64,000 nt of DNA, taken from contig NZ_JACBJG010000006.1 of assembly GCF_015910535.1 (NCBI RefSeq), forward strand, positions 1 through 64,000. The letters are read 5' to 3'. The stretch comes from Saccharomonospora sp. NB11 (GTDB lineage: Bacteria; Actinomycetota; Actinomycetes; Mycobacteriales; Pseudonocardiaceae). Positions within the stretch are counted from its first letter, which is position 1, and the number at the start of each line of letters is the position of its first letter. The notes below the pieces were generated by a model, which was not told where the DNA came from, made no database searches, and was given only the letters and a program-made list of their open reading frames with translations. This document shows positions 42,281 to 50,831 of this stretch, piece by piece. The position numbers and the translations under genes are program-made.

Positions 42281-43244
42281 CACGGCTGACACGCACGTCG
42301 GCAAGACCTCCAGGACCCTCCGCATCGGCACCCGCGGCAGCAGGCTCGCGATGTCCCAGACGGGCACGGTCGCCGCGCTGCTGGAGAAGGCGGGGTGGAC
42401 GGTCGAGCTGGTGCCGGTGTCGACCCCGGGCGACCAGTCGACCGCGCCGATCGCCGAGATCGGGGTGGGGGTCTTCACCTCCGCGCTGCGCCAGGCTCTC
42501 CTGGACGGCGAGGTCGACATCGCGGTGCACTCCTTCAAGGACCTGCCCACCGCGCCGCAGCCCGGTATCGCGCTGGCGGCCGTGTCGGAACGAGAGGACC
42601 CGCGCGACGCACTGGTGGCGCGTGACGGGCTCACTCTGGGAGAGTTGCCACCGGGTTCCACCGTCGGGACCGGATCGCCTCGGCGGATGACCCAGCTCCG
42701 GGCACTCGGCCTCGGCCTGAACGTCGTGCCGATCCGTGGCAACATCGACAGGCGACTCGGCATGGTGGAGTCGGGCGAGCTCGACGCCGTCGTGCTGGCC
42801 CGAGCCGGGTTGGCGCGCACCGATCGGCTCGGGCTGATCACCGAGACCCTCGATCCCCTGCAGATGCTGCCCGCACCGGCGCAGGGTGCGTTGGCGGTCG
42901 AGACCCGTGTCGACGACGTGGACACCGAGCACCTCGTCCACTCGGTCGTGGATCACGAGCCGACCCGGGTGGCCGTGACGGCGGAGCGGGCGTTGCTCGC
43001 GACGCTCGAAGCGGGCTGCAGTGCGCCCGTGGGGGCGTTGGCCGAGGTCGTCGAGGACGTCGACGGTGACGGCACCGTGGTGGAGCGCCTCTCGATGCGG
43101 GGTGTCGCCGCCACCGCCGTCGAGGGTGACTCGGTGCGAATCCTGCGCGCGTCGGCGGTCGCGGAGAAGAACGAGGCCGAGGAACTCGGCCGCAGGCTGG
43201 CCACCGAGTTGCTCGACCTGGGTGCCGGCGCTCTGGCGCGCTGA
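42264..43244 (+). CDS. hemC: Porphobilinogen deaminase (hydroxymethylbilane synthase)
   Basis: A 326-residue Hem[16 protein letters not shown] near residue 20, [13 protein letters not shown] with catalytic Asp near 86, [10 protein letters not shown] near 160, and Cys252 in [11 protein letters not shown], which carries the dipyrromethane cofactor. It polymerises four porphobilinogen to hydroxymethylbilane. GTG 42264 overlaps the hemA 3' end by 17 bp; GTG 42273 is an alternative. Confidence 0.96.
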   Translation: MNEVTDTADTHVGKTSRTLRIGTRGSRLAMSQTGTVAALLEKAGWTVELVPVSTPGDQSTAPIAEIGVGVFTSALRQALLDGEVDIAVHSFKDLPTAPQPGIALAAVSEREDPRDALVARDGLTLGELPPGSTVGTGSPRRMTQLRALGLGLNVVPIRGNIDRRLGMVESGELDAVVLARAGLARTDRLGLITETLDPLQMLPAPAQGALAVETRVDDVDTEHLVHSVVDHEPTRVAVTAERALLATLEAGCSAPVGALAEVVEDVDGDGTVVERLSMRGVAATAVEGDSVRILRASAVAEKNEAEELGRRLATELLDLGAGALAR

Positions 43245-43317
43245 CGGTTTTCCCGAAGAAGGAAGAACGAACGCTCGGCCGCGACGACCGCGGTCGACGA
43301 CGAGGAGAGACGACGTA

Positions 43318-44853
43318 ATGACCCGCGCACGCAAGACCACGGGGCGTGTCGCTTTCGTGGGCTCGGGCCCTGGTGACACCGGGCTGTTGACGGTTCGCGC
43401 TCAGGAGCTGCTCGCGAAGGCCGACCTCGTGGTGACCGACCCCGACGTACCGTCGGGGGTGCTGGCCTTCGCGAACGCCGACGCCGAGGTGCGCCCCGCC
43501 GTCGGTGAGCCCGGCGACGTGGCGAAGGACCTGGCCGCCGAGGCGAAGGCGGGCAGGCTGGTGCTGAGGCTGACGGCCGGTGACCCGCTGACGCAGCAGG
43601 CGATCGTCGCCGAGGTGCAGGCGGTGTCGCGGACGAGCGCGGTGTTCGACGTGATCCCGGGCGTGTCGGCGGGCACGGCGGTCCCCGCGTACGCGGGTGT
43701 CGCGCTCGGTGGAACACACGTCGAGGTCGACCTTCGGTCCGGCGAGGCCGACTGGGCGAAGCTGGCCGCGACCCCGGGCCCCATCGTGTTGCACGCGACG
43801 TCGAGCCACCTCGCGGAGGCGGCGTCGGCGCTGGTCGAGCACGGGTTGTCGGCGCAGACGCCGGTGGCCGTGACGTCCAACGGCACCATCAACACGCAGC
43901 GCACGCTCGACTCGACGCTGGCGTCGCTCGCGGCCGACGCGGGTGAGCTCGTGGGCCCGCTGGTGGTCACCATCGGCGAGGCGGTGAGCAACCGGCAGAA
44001 GCTGTCGTGGTGGGAGTCGCGTGCCCTCTACGGCTGGAAGGTCCTGGTGCCGCGCACCAAGGAGCAGGCCGGTGACATGGCCGAGCGCCTGCGCAGCCAC
44101 GGTGCGACGTCGCACGAGGTGCCCACGATCTCGGTGGAGCCGCCGCGCAGCCCGGCGCAGATGGAGCGCGCGGTGAAGGGCCTGGTCGACGGCCGTTACC
44201 AGTGGATCGTGTTCACCTCGGCCAACGCCGTGCGGGCCGTGTGGGAGAAGTTCGCCGAGTTCGGTCTCGACGCGCGGGCGTTCTCCGGTGTGAAGATCGC
44301 CTGCGTCGGCGAGTCGACCGCCGACAAGGTGCGGTCGTTCGGCATCATCCCGGAGCTGGTGCCCAAGGGCGAGCAGTCGAGCGAGGGGCTGCTGGAGGAG
44401 TTCCCGCCCTACGACGACGTGCTCGACCCGGTCAACCGCGTGCTGCTGCCGCGGGCCGACATCGCCACGGAGACGCTGTCGGCGGGTCTGCAGGAGCGTG
44501 GCTGGGAGGTCGACGACGTCACGGCCTACCGCACGGTCCGGGCCGCTCCGCCGCCCGCCGAGACCCGCGAGATGATCAAGACCGGTGGGTTCGACGCGGT
44601 GTGCTTCACCTCGTCGTCCACGGTCCGCAACCTGGTCGGCATCGCGGGCAAGCCGCACGCGCGCACGCTCGTGGCGTGCATCGGCCCGAAGACGGCTGAG
44701 ACGGCCACCGAGTTCGGGCTCCGCGTGGACGTGCGGCCCGAGCGGCCGAACGCCGTGGAGCTGGTCGACGCGCTCGCCGAGCACGCCGCGCGACTGCGTG
44801 CCGAGGGCGCGCTGCCGCCGCCGCGCAAGGCCAAGCGCACGCGCCGTTCCTGA
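43318..44853 (+). CDS. hemD: Fused CobA-like / uroporphyrinogen-III synthase
   Basis: A 511-residue fusion. Residues 1-240 are a tetrapyrrole-methylase fold ([20 protein letters not shown], later [10 protein letters not shown]); residues 245-500 are HemD-like ([67 protein letters not shown]). HemD cyclises hydroxymethylbilane to uroporphyrinogen III. The methylase domain departs from active SUMT enzymes: the usual RLKGGDPFVFGRG appears as [14 protein letters not shown]. Its methylating activity is therefore doubtful. ATG 43318 follows GAGGAGAGACGACGTA. Confidence 0.93.
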   Translation: MTRARKTTGRVAFVGSGPGDTGLLTVRAQELLAKADLVVTDPDVPSGVLAFANADAEVRPAVGEPGDVAKDLAAEAKAGRLVLRLTAGDPLTQQAIVAEVQAVSRTSAVFDVIPGVSAGTAVPAYAGVALGGTHVEVDLRSGEADWAKLAATPGPIVLHATSSHLAEAASALVEHGLSAQTPVAVTSNGTINTQRTLDSTLASLAADAGELVGPLVVTIGEAVSNRQKLSWWESRALYGWKVLVPRTKEQAGDMAERLRSHGATSHEVPTISVEPPRSPAQMERAVKGLVDGRYQWIVFTSANAVRAVWEKFAEFGLDARAFSGVKIACVGESTADKVRSFGIIPELVPKGEQSSEGLLEEFPPYDDVLDPVNRVLLPRADIATETLSAGLQERGWEVDDVTAYRTVRAAPPPAETREMIKTGGFDAVCFTSSSTVRNLVGIAGKPHARTLVACIGPKTAETATEFGLRVDVRPERPNAVELVDALAEHAARLRAEGALPPPRKAKRTRRS

Positions 44854-44875
44854 CGGCCGACGTCCCGAGTTCGAC

Positions 44876-44910
44876 CGAGAGCCACTCGCCTGCCCGGCGG
44901 GTGGCTCTCG
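44876..44910 (+). terminator. Hairpin after hemD
   Basis: CGAGAGCCAC (44876-44885) pairs with GTGGCTCTCG (44901-44910) around a 15-nt loop, followed by TCGTTCG. It separates hemACD from hemB, which has its own promoter. Confidence 0.75.
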
Positions 44911-44965
44911 TCGTTCGTGAGCAGGGCCGCGTCCCGAGCCACGGCCGGTCGTGCGTACCCGCGAG

Positions 44966-44971
44966 TAGGCT
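44966..44971 (+). promoter_or_regulatory. Leaderless -10 element TAGGCT
   Basis: TAGGCT lies 7 nt before GTG 44979 and fixes the hemB start over a longer open frame. Confidence 0.6.
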
Positions 44972-44978
44972 CGGGAGG

Positions 44979-45950
44979 GTGTTTCCCGAGCATCGTCCCC
45001 GTCGGTTGCGCACCACTCCCGCCATGCGACGGCTGGTGAGTGAGACCACGCTGCGCCCGCGTCAGTTGATCCTGCCCCTGTTCGTCGCCGAGGGCGCGTC
45101 GCAGCCCCGGCCCATTTCGAGCATGCCGGGCGTCGTCCAGCACACCCGTGACACGCTGCGCAAGGCCGCCGTCGAGGCCGTGGAGGCCGGAGTCGGAGGG
45201 CTCATGCTGTTCGGCGTCCCCGAGACCCGGGACGCGGAGGGCAGCGCCGCCACCGACCCGGACGGCATCCTCAATGTCGCGTTGCGCGACCTGCGGGCCG
45301 AGCTCGGCGACTCGACCGTGCTCATGGCCGACACGTGTCTGGACGAGTTCACCGACCACGGTCACTGCGGAGTGCTCGACGCCTCCGGCGTGGTGGACAA
45401 CGACGCCACGCTGGAGCGCTACGCCGACATGGCGGTCGCGCAGGCCGAGGCCGGGGCGCACCTGCTCGGCCCGAGCGGAATGATGGACGGCCAGGTCGGG
45501 GTCATCCGGCGGGCGCTGGACGACGCGGGGTACACCGACACCGGCATCCTCGCCTACTCGGCCAAGTACGCGAGCGCGTTCTACGGCCCCTTCCGCGAGG
45601 CGGTCGACTCCCAGCTCCAGGGCGACCGCAACACCTACCAGCAAGATCCCGGCAATGCGCGGGAGGCGTTGCGGGAGATCGAGCTGGACGTGGCCGAGGG
45701 CGCCGACGCTGTGATGGTGAAGCCCGCGCTCGCCTACCTCGACGTCGTGCGGGCCGCGGCGGAGGCGTCGCCGGTGCCGGTGGCCGCCTACAACATCTCC
45801 GGCGAGTACGCGATGGTCGAGGGCGCCGCCGCCAACGGCTGGATCGAGCGGGAGCGCACGATCCTGGAGGTGCTCACCTCGATCCGCAGGGCCGGTGCCG
45901 ATCTGATCCTCACGTACTGGGCGGCTGAAGCGGCTGCCTGGCTGGACTAG
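44979..45950 (+). CDS. hemB: Delta-aminolevulinic acid dehydratase
   Basis: A 323-residue HemB. The two substrate lysines are Lys196 in [18 protein letters not shown] and Lys248 in [15 protein letters not shown]. The active-site metal loop is [16 protein letters not shown] with Cys120 and Cys130, but the middle ligand is Asp122 instead of Cys, which points to Mg2+ rather than the three-Cys Zn2+ site. It condenses two 5-aminolevulinate to porphobilinogen. The start is leaderless by pattern, and the gene's stop codon TAG is part of the -10 element of the next gene. Confidence 0.96.
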   Translation: MFPEHRPRRLRTTPAMRRLVSETTLRPRQLILPLFVAEGASQPRPISSMPGVVQHTRDTLRKAAVEAVEAGVGGLMLFGVPETRDAEGSAATDPDGILNVALRDLRAELGDSTVLMADTCLDEFTDHGHCGVLDASGVVDNDATLERYADMAVAQAEAGAHLLGPSGMMDGQVGVIRRALDDAGYTDTGILAYSAKYASAFYGPFREAVDSQLQGDRNTYQQDPGNAREALREIELDVAEGADAVMVKPALAYLDVVRAAAEASPVPVAAYNISGEYAMVEGAAANGWIERERTILEVLTSIRRAGADLILTYWAAEAAAWLD

Positions 45951-45953
45951 GCT
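45948..45953 (+). promoter_or_regulatory. Leaderless -10 element TAGGCT overlapping the hemB stop
   Basis: The hemB stop codon forms the first three bases of TAGGCT, 7 nt before GTG 45961. Confidence 0.55.
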
Positions 45954-45960
45954 CGCGGCT

Positions 45961-46506
45961 GTGACTGAACCAGGCGAATCGGACGGCGCGTCGAAGCGTC
46001 GCGAGTCGGACGACGAACGCCGGGCCAAGGGGTTGCCGCCCGAGCCGGGTGGGGCCGGTCGGACGGTGACGCCGCCGACCCCGGTGACGGTGGCTTTCTG
46101 GCTGTACGTGGTGGGTGGCCTGCTGCTCGTGGCCGCGTTCGGCTTCACGCTCACGCAGCAGGAGACCGTGTCGAACGCGTTGATCGAGCTGAACACCAAC
46201 GACGGCCTCGACGAGGAACAGATCCGCACCGGGGTGACCACCCTGCTGTGGACGATGTTCGTCGCCGCCGTGGCGTTCGCGATCCTGTTCGCGCTGTTCG
46301 GGTGGAAGGCGCGGGAGGGGGCGCGGTCGGCCCGCACGATCCTCACGGTCCTCGCCGCGATCACGCTGCTCATCCAGCTTCTGCTGTTCCCGACCAGCGT
46401 TCCCATCCTCGTCGCGGCGTTCCTGACGGTGGTGGCCACGGCCCTGCTCTACCTGCCGAGCGTCACCGACTACTTCCCACGGCCGGGCGGGGGCGGATTG
46501 CGCTGA
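45961..46506 (+). CDS. Small integral membrane protein, four helices
   Basis: A 181-residue protein with a charged 40-residue N-terminus and four hydrophobic helices at about 43-65, 92-114, 122-142 and 145-163. No recognised enzymatic motif. Position after hemB matches Rv0513-type membrane proteins in mycobacteria; whether it is homologous cannot be tested here. The following gene appears coupled through a CTGA overlap. Confidence 0.75.
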   Translation: MTEPGESDGASKRRESDDERRAKGLPPEPGGAGRTVTPPTPVTVAFWLYVVGGLLLVAAFGFTLTQQETVSNALIELNTNDGLDEEQIRTGVTTLLWTMFVAAVAFAILFALFGWKAREGARSARTILTVLAAITLLIQLLLFPTSVPILVAAFLTVVATALLYLPSVTDYFPRPGGGGLR

Positions 46507-46949
46507 ACCCGGCGGAGGACGTCCGTTACCACGAGCCCGGCGCGAGTCGCTGGCCGCTGACGTGGGGGCCCGCGTTCGCGCTCGTCGGCTACCTGCTCGA
46601 ATTGCTCTCCGGAGCCCCGGCCAACGCGGTGTTGTGGGCCGGGGTGGGCGTCGGGTTGTTCCTGGCGACGGCGTTGTGGGTCCACGCTCGTCGCCGGTTT
46701 CTCAGCGTCCGCGTCACGGCCACCGAGCTGTGGCAGGGCGGTGAGCGCGTGGCCGTCGAGGACGTCGCCGCGGTGGAGGACGACGAGGCCCCGCCGGGCA
46801 CCAGGGTGCTCGGCGGCGGATTCGACGTGCCCCGCAAGTTCACCGGGGTCCCGTTGCGGCTGACCGACGACACGCTGGTGCTCGCGTGGGCCCGCGACGG
46901 CGATGCACTGAGGGACGCCCTGCGGGCGAGCCTGGCCGACCGTGCCTGA
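46503..46949 (+). CDS. Conserved membrane protein with proposed CTG start
   Basis: The conserved-looking frame reads (L)NPAEDVRYHEPGASRWPL, then two membrane helices (about 20-40 and 42-60), and a soluble end with ARRRFLSVRVTATELWQGG and GTRVLGGGFDVPRKFTGVPL. No ATG, GTG or TTG lies in frame at a sensible position; CTG 46503 overlaps the previous stop as CTGA, the same 4-nt coupling used by ATGA and GTGA elsewhere in the window. ATT 46497 is another option. The pattern somewhat recalls DUF3093 proteins. Function unknown. Confidence 0.65.
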   Translation: MNPAEDVRYHEPGASRWPLTWGPAFALVGYLLELLSGAPANAVLWAGVGVGLFLATALWVHARRRFLSVRVTATELWQGGERVAVEDVAAVEDDEAPPGTRVLGGGFDVPRKFTGVPLRLTDDTLVLAWARDGDALRDALRASLADRA

Positions 46950-46958
46950 GGCCTGCCT

Positions 46959-46987
46959 GACCGCGCACGACCCGACCGCGCACGACC
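46959..46987. repeat. Two direct copies of a 14-bp sequence
   Basis: GACCGCGCACGACC occurs at 46959-46972 and 46974-46987, period 15, in a 61-bp intergene. Confidence 0.6.
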
Positions 46988-47010
46988 GCCGACGTGAGAG
47001 ACTGCCCGCC

Positions 47011-47367
47011 GTGACCGACGCTGCCGAATCCCTCACCACGCCCGGGTTTGGTGTCCCCGTCGACCACCTGCACCAGCCGTGGCGGCTCGTGGTGGCGGCG
47101 GTCGAGCTGGTGTTCGTCGTGGCGGCAGGCTGGGCGGCTGTCTGGTGCTGGAGTTCGGCCACCGTCGACGTGAGGGTGCGGTCGGGCGACGGGGAGTTGC
47201 TGGTGTCGCACGTGTACCAGGGCGAGTGGGTCGGTCTGGCGTTCGTCGCGGCGGCGGTGGCGGGGGTGCTGCTCGTGGACGCGTCACGGCAGGTCGTGCT
47301 CGGAGTGCGGACGCGGCGGCGTCGGAGGCGACGTGCATCGCACCAGGCCCGGCCGGCCGACACCTGA
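47011..47367 (+). CDS. Small membrane protein with two helices
   Basis: A 118-residue protein with hydrophobic helices at about 28-48 and 74-94 flanking a short beta-rich extracytoplasmic loop, and an Arg-rich cytoplasmic tail. GTG 47011 is preferred because GAGACT lies 7 nt upstream, a variant of the leaderless -10 element that also precedes hemL; GTG 46942 is an alternative overlapping the previous gene. Family not recognised. Confidence 0.7.
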   Translation: MTDAAESLTTPGFGVPVDHLHQPWRLVVAAVELVFVVAAGWAAVWCWSSATVDVRVRSGDGELLVSHVYQGEWVGLAFVAAAVAGVLLVDASRQVVLGVRTRRRRRRRASHQARPADT

Positions 47368-47395
47368 CGAAGTCGGTTTTGCGAGACTGGGAGAC

Positions 47396-48700
47396 GTGAC
47401 AGGAGCAGTCGAGCAGTCCAAGTCCTGGTTCGAGCGGGCCGCCGCCGTCACGCCGGGCGGGGTGAACTCCCCGGTGAGGGCCTTCGCGGCGGTCGGTGGT
47501 ACTCCGCGGTTCATGGTCCGTGGTGACGGTGCCTACCTGTGGGACGCCGACGGCAACCGCTACGTCGATCTCGTGTCCTCGTGGGGACCGATGATCCTCG
47601 GCCACGCGCACCCCGAGGTGGTGGAGGCCACACGCCGGGCGGCCTCGTCCGGGCTGTCGTTCGGTACGCCGACGTCGGGTGAGGTGGAGCTCGCCGAGGA
47701 GATCGCGCGCCGTGTGGAGCCCGTGGAGCGGGTGCGGCTCGTGAACTCCGGGACCGAGGCCACGATGAGCGCGATCCGGCTGGCTCGCGGCTTCACCGGG
47801 CGCAGCAAGATCATCAAGTTCGCCGGGTGCTACCACGGACACGTCGACGCGCTGCTCGCTCAGGCGGGTTCGGGCGTCGCCACGCTCGGGCTGCCGACCT
47901 CGCCGGGTGTCACGGGTGCCCAGGCGGCGGACACGCTCGTGCTCCCCTACAACGACCTCGACGCCGTCCGCGCGGCGTTCGCCGAGAACCCCGACTCCAT
48001 CGCGGCCGTGATCACCGAGGCGGCGGCGGGCAACATGGGTGCCGTTGCCCCGCTCGACGGCTTCAACGCCGGGTTGCGCGAGCTGGCGCACGAGCACGGC
48101 GCGCTGCTGATCATGGACGAGGTCATGACCGGCTTTCGCGTCTCCGCCGCCGGCTGGTACGGCCGCGAGGGCGTCGCCGGTGACCTCTACACGTTCGGCA
48201 AGGTCATGTCGGGCGGGCTGCCCGCCGCCGCGTTCGGCGGTCGCGCCGACGTCATGGAACGCCTCGCGCCGACCGGCCCCGTGTACCAGGCGGGCACGCT
48301 GTCGGGGAACCCCGTGGCGGTCGCGGCGGGCCTCACCACGCTCAAGCTCGCGGGCGAGTCCACCTACCGCGCGCTCGACCGCAACGCCGAGCGACTCGGC
48401 GACCTGCTGGGGCGGGCGTTGTCCGACGCGGGTGTCGCCCACACCGTCTCGTACGCGGGCAATTTGGTCAGCGTGTTCTTCACCGAGACGCCGGTGCGCG
48501 ACTACGAGTCGGCCGCCGCCTCGGAGACGTGGCGCTTCAAGCCGTTCTTCCACGCGCTGCTGGAGGCGGGCGTGTACCCGCCGCCGAGCGCGTTCGAGGC
48601 ATGGTTCGTCAACGCCGCCATGGACGACGCCGCGTTCGAGATCATCGAGGCGGCCCTGCCGAAGGCCGCTCAGGCCGCTGCCGCGGCGGAGCGCCCATGA
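47396..48700 (+). CDS. hemL: Glutamate-1-semialdehyde 2,1-aminomutase
   Basis: A 434-residue Hem[14 protein letters not shown] near residue 19, [20 protein letters not shown] near 115, AGCYHGHVD near 143, the Asp-Glu in [13 protein letters not shown] near 240 and the PLP Lys269 in [20 protein letters not shown]. It converts glutamate-1-semialdehyde to 5-aminolevulinate. GTG 47396 has GAGACT 7 nt upstream. The next gene overlaps as ATGA, giving the operon hemL, histidine phosphatase and TlpA-like protein, as in Rv0524-Rv0526. Confidence 0.96.
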   Translation: MTGAVEQSKSWFERAAAVTPGGVNSPVRAFAAVGGTPRFMVRGDGAYLWDADGNRYVDLVSSWGPMILGHAHPEVVEATRRAASSGLSFGTPTSGEVELAEEIARRVEPVERVRLVNSGTEATMSAIRLARGFTGRSKIIKFAGCYHGHVDALLAQAGSGVATLGLPTSPGVTGAQAADTLVLPYNDLDAVRAAFAENPDSIAAVITEAAAGNMGAVAPLDGFNAGLRELAHEHGALLIMDEVMTGFRVSAAGWYGREGVAGDLYTFGKVMSGGLPAAAFGGRADVMERLAPTGPVYQAGTLSGNPVAVAAGLTTLKLAGESTYRALDRNAERLGDLLGRALSDAGVAHTVSYAGNLVSVFFTETPVRDYESAAASETWRFKPFFHALLEAGVYPPPSAFEAWFVNAAMDDAAFEIIEAALPKAAQAAAAAERP

Positions 48701-49347
48701 GCCGCCCCATCGGTCGAGGGACCCGCACCGTCGTCCATCTGCTGCGCCACGGCGAGGTGCACAACCCCGAAGGTGTGCTGTACGGCCGGATGCCCGGGTA
48801 CCGGCTCTCCGCCCGGGGACGCGAACAGGCGCTGCTCGTGGCGGAGGCGCTGACCTCGCACGACCTCGCCCACGTCGTCGCCTCGCCGTTGGAGCGGGCG
48901 CAGGAGACGGCCGCTCCCGTCGCGGCGGCACACCGCCTCGACGTGGCCACCGACGAACGCCTCATCGAGGCCGACAACCAGTTCGAGGGCCTGAAGGTGA
49001 GCGTCGGCGACGGCGCGTTGCGTGAGCCCAGGCACTGGCCGAAGCTGCGCAACCCCTTGCTGCCGTCGTGGGGCGAGCCGTACCTGGAGATCGCCCATCG
49101 CATGCTGGGTGCCGTGCACGCCGCCAGGGCGGCGGCCGAGGGGCAGGAAGCGCTCTGCGTGTCGCACCAGCTCCCGATCTGGACGCTGCGCCGGTACCTG
49201 GAAGGCAAGCGGCTGTGGCACGACCCGCGCCGGCGGCAGTGTTCGCTCGCCTCGCTCACCAGCCTTGTGTTCGAGGACGAACAGCTGGTGGACATCGTCT
49301 ACAGCGAACCGGCGGGCAGGACCGACCCGAAGGTGACCGGAGCATGA
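48697..49347 (+). CDS. Histidine phosphatase family protein (Rv0525-like)
   Basis: A 216-residue phosphoglycerate-mutase-like phosphatase. The phosphohistidine motif is [19 protein letters not shown] near residue 12, Arg in [12 protein letters not shown] near 62, Glu in [13 protein letters not shown] and the second His in [12 protein letters not shown] near 150. Substrate unknown; it sits between hemL and cytochrome c maturation genes in many actinobacteria, so a role in haem or envelope metabolism is possible. ATGA overlaps on both sides show tight coupling. Confidence 0.88.
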   Translation: MSRPIGRGTRTVVHLLRHGEVHNPEGVLYGRMPGYRLSARGREQALLVAEALTSHDLAHVVASPLERAQETAAPVAAAHRLDVATDERLIEADNQFEGLKVSVGDGALREPRHWPKLRNPLLPSWGEPYLEIAHRMLGAVHAARAAAEGQEALCVSHQLPIWTLRRYLEGKRLWHDPRRRQCSLASLTSLVFEDEQLVDIVYSEPAGRTDPKVTGA

Positions 49348-49943
49348 GTTCACGCACGCGCAAGGTCGTCGCCGCGGCGTTCGCCGCGCTGGCGGTGCTC
49401 ACCGGCTGCACCACCGGCGACGACGCGGTGGTCAGCGGCGGTGGCGAATTCAGCTTCGTCGCACCCGGTGGCCAGAGCGACATCTACTACGAGGGCGAGC
49501 AGCGTCAGCAGCTGCCCGAGGTGGCGGGCGAGGACCTGTTCGAGGAGGGCAAGCGCATCGCCGCGTCGGACTACGAGGGAAAGGTCGTCGTCATCAACCT
49601 CTGGGGCCAGTGGTGCGGCCCGTGCCGCACGGAGGCGCCCGAGCTGCAGGAGCTCTACGACGACACCAAGGACGACGGTGTCGTGGTGCTGGGCATCGAC
49701 GTGCGCGACCACGACCGGTCGGCGCCGCAGGACTTCATGCGCGACCGCGGGCTCACCTACCCGTCGATCTACGATCCGTCGGGGCGGTCGCTGGTGAACC
49801 TGTCCGGCTACCCGCGCAGCTTCGTGCCGTCGACCATCGTCGTGGACCGGGAGGGCCGGGTCGCGGCGGTGTTCCTGCGGGCACTGCTCGCCGACGACCT
49901 GCGTCCGCTGATCGACCGGTTGGTGGCGGAGAAGGCGTCCTGA
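49344..49943 (+). CDS. TlpA/ResA-like thioredoxin-fold lipoprotein
   Basis: A 199-residue exported thiol-disulfide protein. Residues 1-22 form a lipoprotein signal ending in the lipobox LTGC; the mature protein has VVVINLWGQWCGPCRTEAPE with the CGPC redox pair (Cys91, Cys94) and FVPSTIVVDREGRV with the cis-Pro region. It would keep apocytochrome c cysteines reduced outside the membrane for haem ligation, with electrons from the ccdA product encoded next. Confidence 0.92.
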   Translation: MSSRTRKVVAAAFAALAVLTGCTTGDDAVVSGGGEFSFVAPGGQSDIYYEGEQRQQLPEVAGEDLFEEGKRIAASDYEGKVVVINLWGQWCGPCRTEAPELQELYDDTKDDGVVVLGIDVRDHDRSAPQDFMRDRGLTYPSIYDPSGRSLVNLSGYPRSFVPSTIVVDREGRVAAVFLRALLADDLRPLIDRLVAEKAS

Positions 49944-49950
49944 CAGGGTG

Positions 49951-49984
49951 TGCCGGACTTCGCTGACCTCGGCTGAGTCCGGCA
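49951..49984 (+). terminator. Hairpin between TlpA-like gene and ccdA
   Basis: TGCCGGACT (49951-49959) pairs with AGTCCGGCA (49976-49984) around 16 nt, 7 bp after the stop. Confidence 0.55.
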
Positions 49985-50044
49985 ATCCGGTCATCCAGCT
50001 CACTCGCCGTACCAGCCAGTGGGCTTCACGGGAACCACATTCCC

Positions 50045-50050
50045 TACGCT
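50045..50050 (+). promoter_or_regulatory. Leaderless -10 element TACGCT
   Basis: TACGCT lies 7 nt before GTG 50058 of ccdA. Confidence 0.6.
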
Positions 50051-50057
50051 GAGGCGC

Positions 50058-50831
50058 GTGAATGCGGTAACCGAGCTGGCGGCCTCCGGGCCGCTGCTGC
50101 TCGCCGCGGGACTGTCGCTGCTCGCGGGAGCGATCTCGTTCGCCTCGCCCTGCGTGGTCCCGCTCGTGCCCGGCTACCTCGCCTACCTCGCAGCACTGGT
50201 GGGCGCCGACGCGCCCGCCGTGAGCGCCGACGAGGGGCGCAAGAAGGGGCGACTCGCCGTCGTCGGTGCGGCCGCGCTGTTCGTGCTCGGGTTCACCGTG
50301 GTGTTCGCCGCGAGCGTCGGCGGCCTGGTGTGGCTGGCCGACGCCCTCTGGGTCAACGAGGACTTGTTCCAGCGCATCGGCGGTGTGGTGATCATCGCGA
50401 TGGCGTTCGTGTTCCTCGGTTTCTTCCCGGCTCTGCAGCGCGACGCCCGCATCCACCGGGTGCCGAAGATGGGTGTCTGGGGTGCTCCGGTGCTCGGGGC
50501 GGTGTTCGGGCTGGGCTGGACGCCCTGTATCGGCCCGACGCTGTCCGGCGTGCTCATGCTGGCCACGGCGAGCGGCGCCACGGGCGTGCGAGGGCTGTTT
50601 CTCGTCCTGCTGTACTGCCTGGGGCTGGGCCTGCCGTTCATCCTGCTGGCCGCGGGAGCGCGATGGGCCGTCGGCGCCGCCGACTGGCTGCGCCGCCACG
50701 GCCGCACGGTGCAGATCGTCGGTGGGGCGATGCTGCTCGTCGTCGGTGTCCTCCTCGTGACGGGCCTGTGGGCCGAGCTCACGGGCTGGATGCGGGACGC
50801 CTTCATCTCGGACGTGGTGATGCCGCTGTGA
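50058..50831 (+). CDS. ccdA: Cytochrome c biogenesis protein CcdA
   Basis: A 257-residue DsbD/CcdA membrane protein with six helices. The two redox cysteines are in AISFASPCVVPLVPGYLAYL near residue 33 and GLGWTPCIGPTLSGVL near 155. It carries reducing equivalents from cytoplasmic thioredoxin across the membrane to TlpA-like proteins. GTG 50058 is supported by a leaderless promoter. Its stop overlaps the resB start as GTGA. Confidence 0.95.
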   Translation: MNAVTELAASGPLLLAAGLSLLAGAISFASPCVVPLVPGYLAYLAALVGADAPAVSADEGRKKGRLAVVGAAALFVLGFTVVFAASVGGLVWLADALWVNEDLFQRIGGVVIIAMAFVFLGFFPALQRDARIHRVPKMGVWGAPVLGAVFGLGWTPCIGPTLSGVLMLATASGATGVRGLFLVLLYCLGLGLPFILLAAGARWAVGAADWLRRHGRTVQIVGGAMLLVVGVLLVTGLWAELTGWMRDAFISDVVMPL

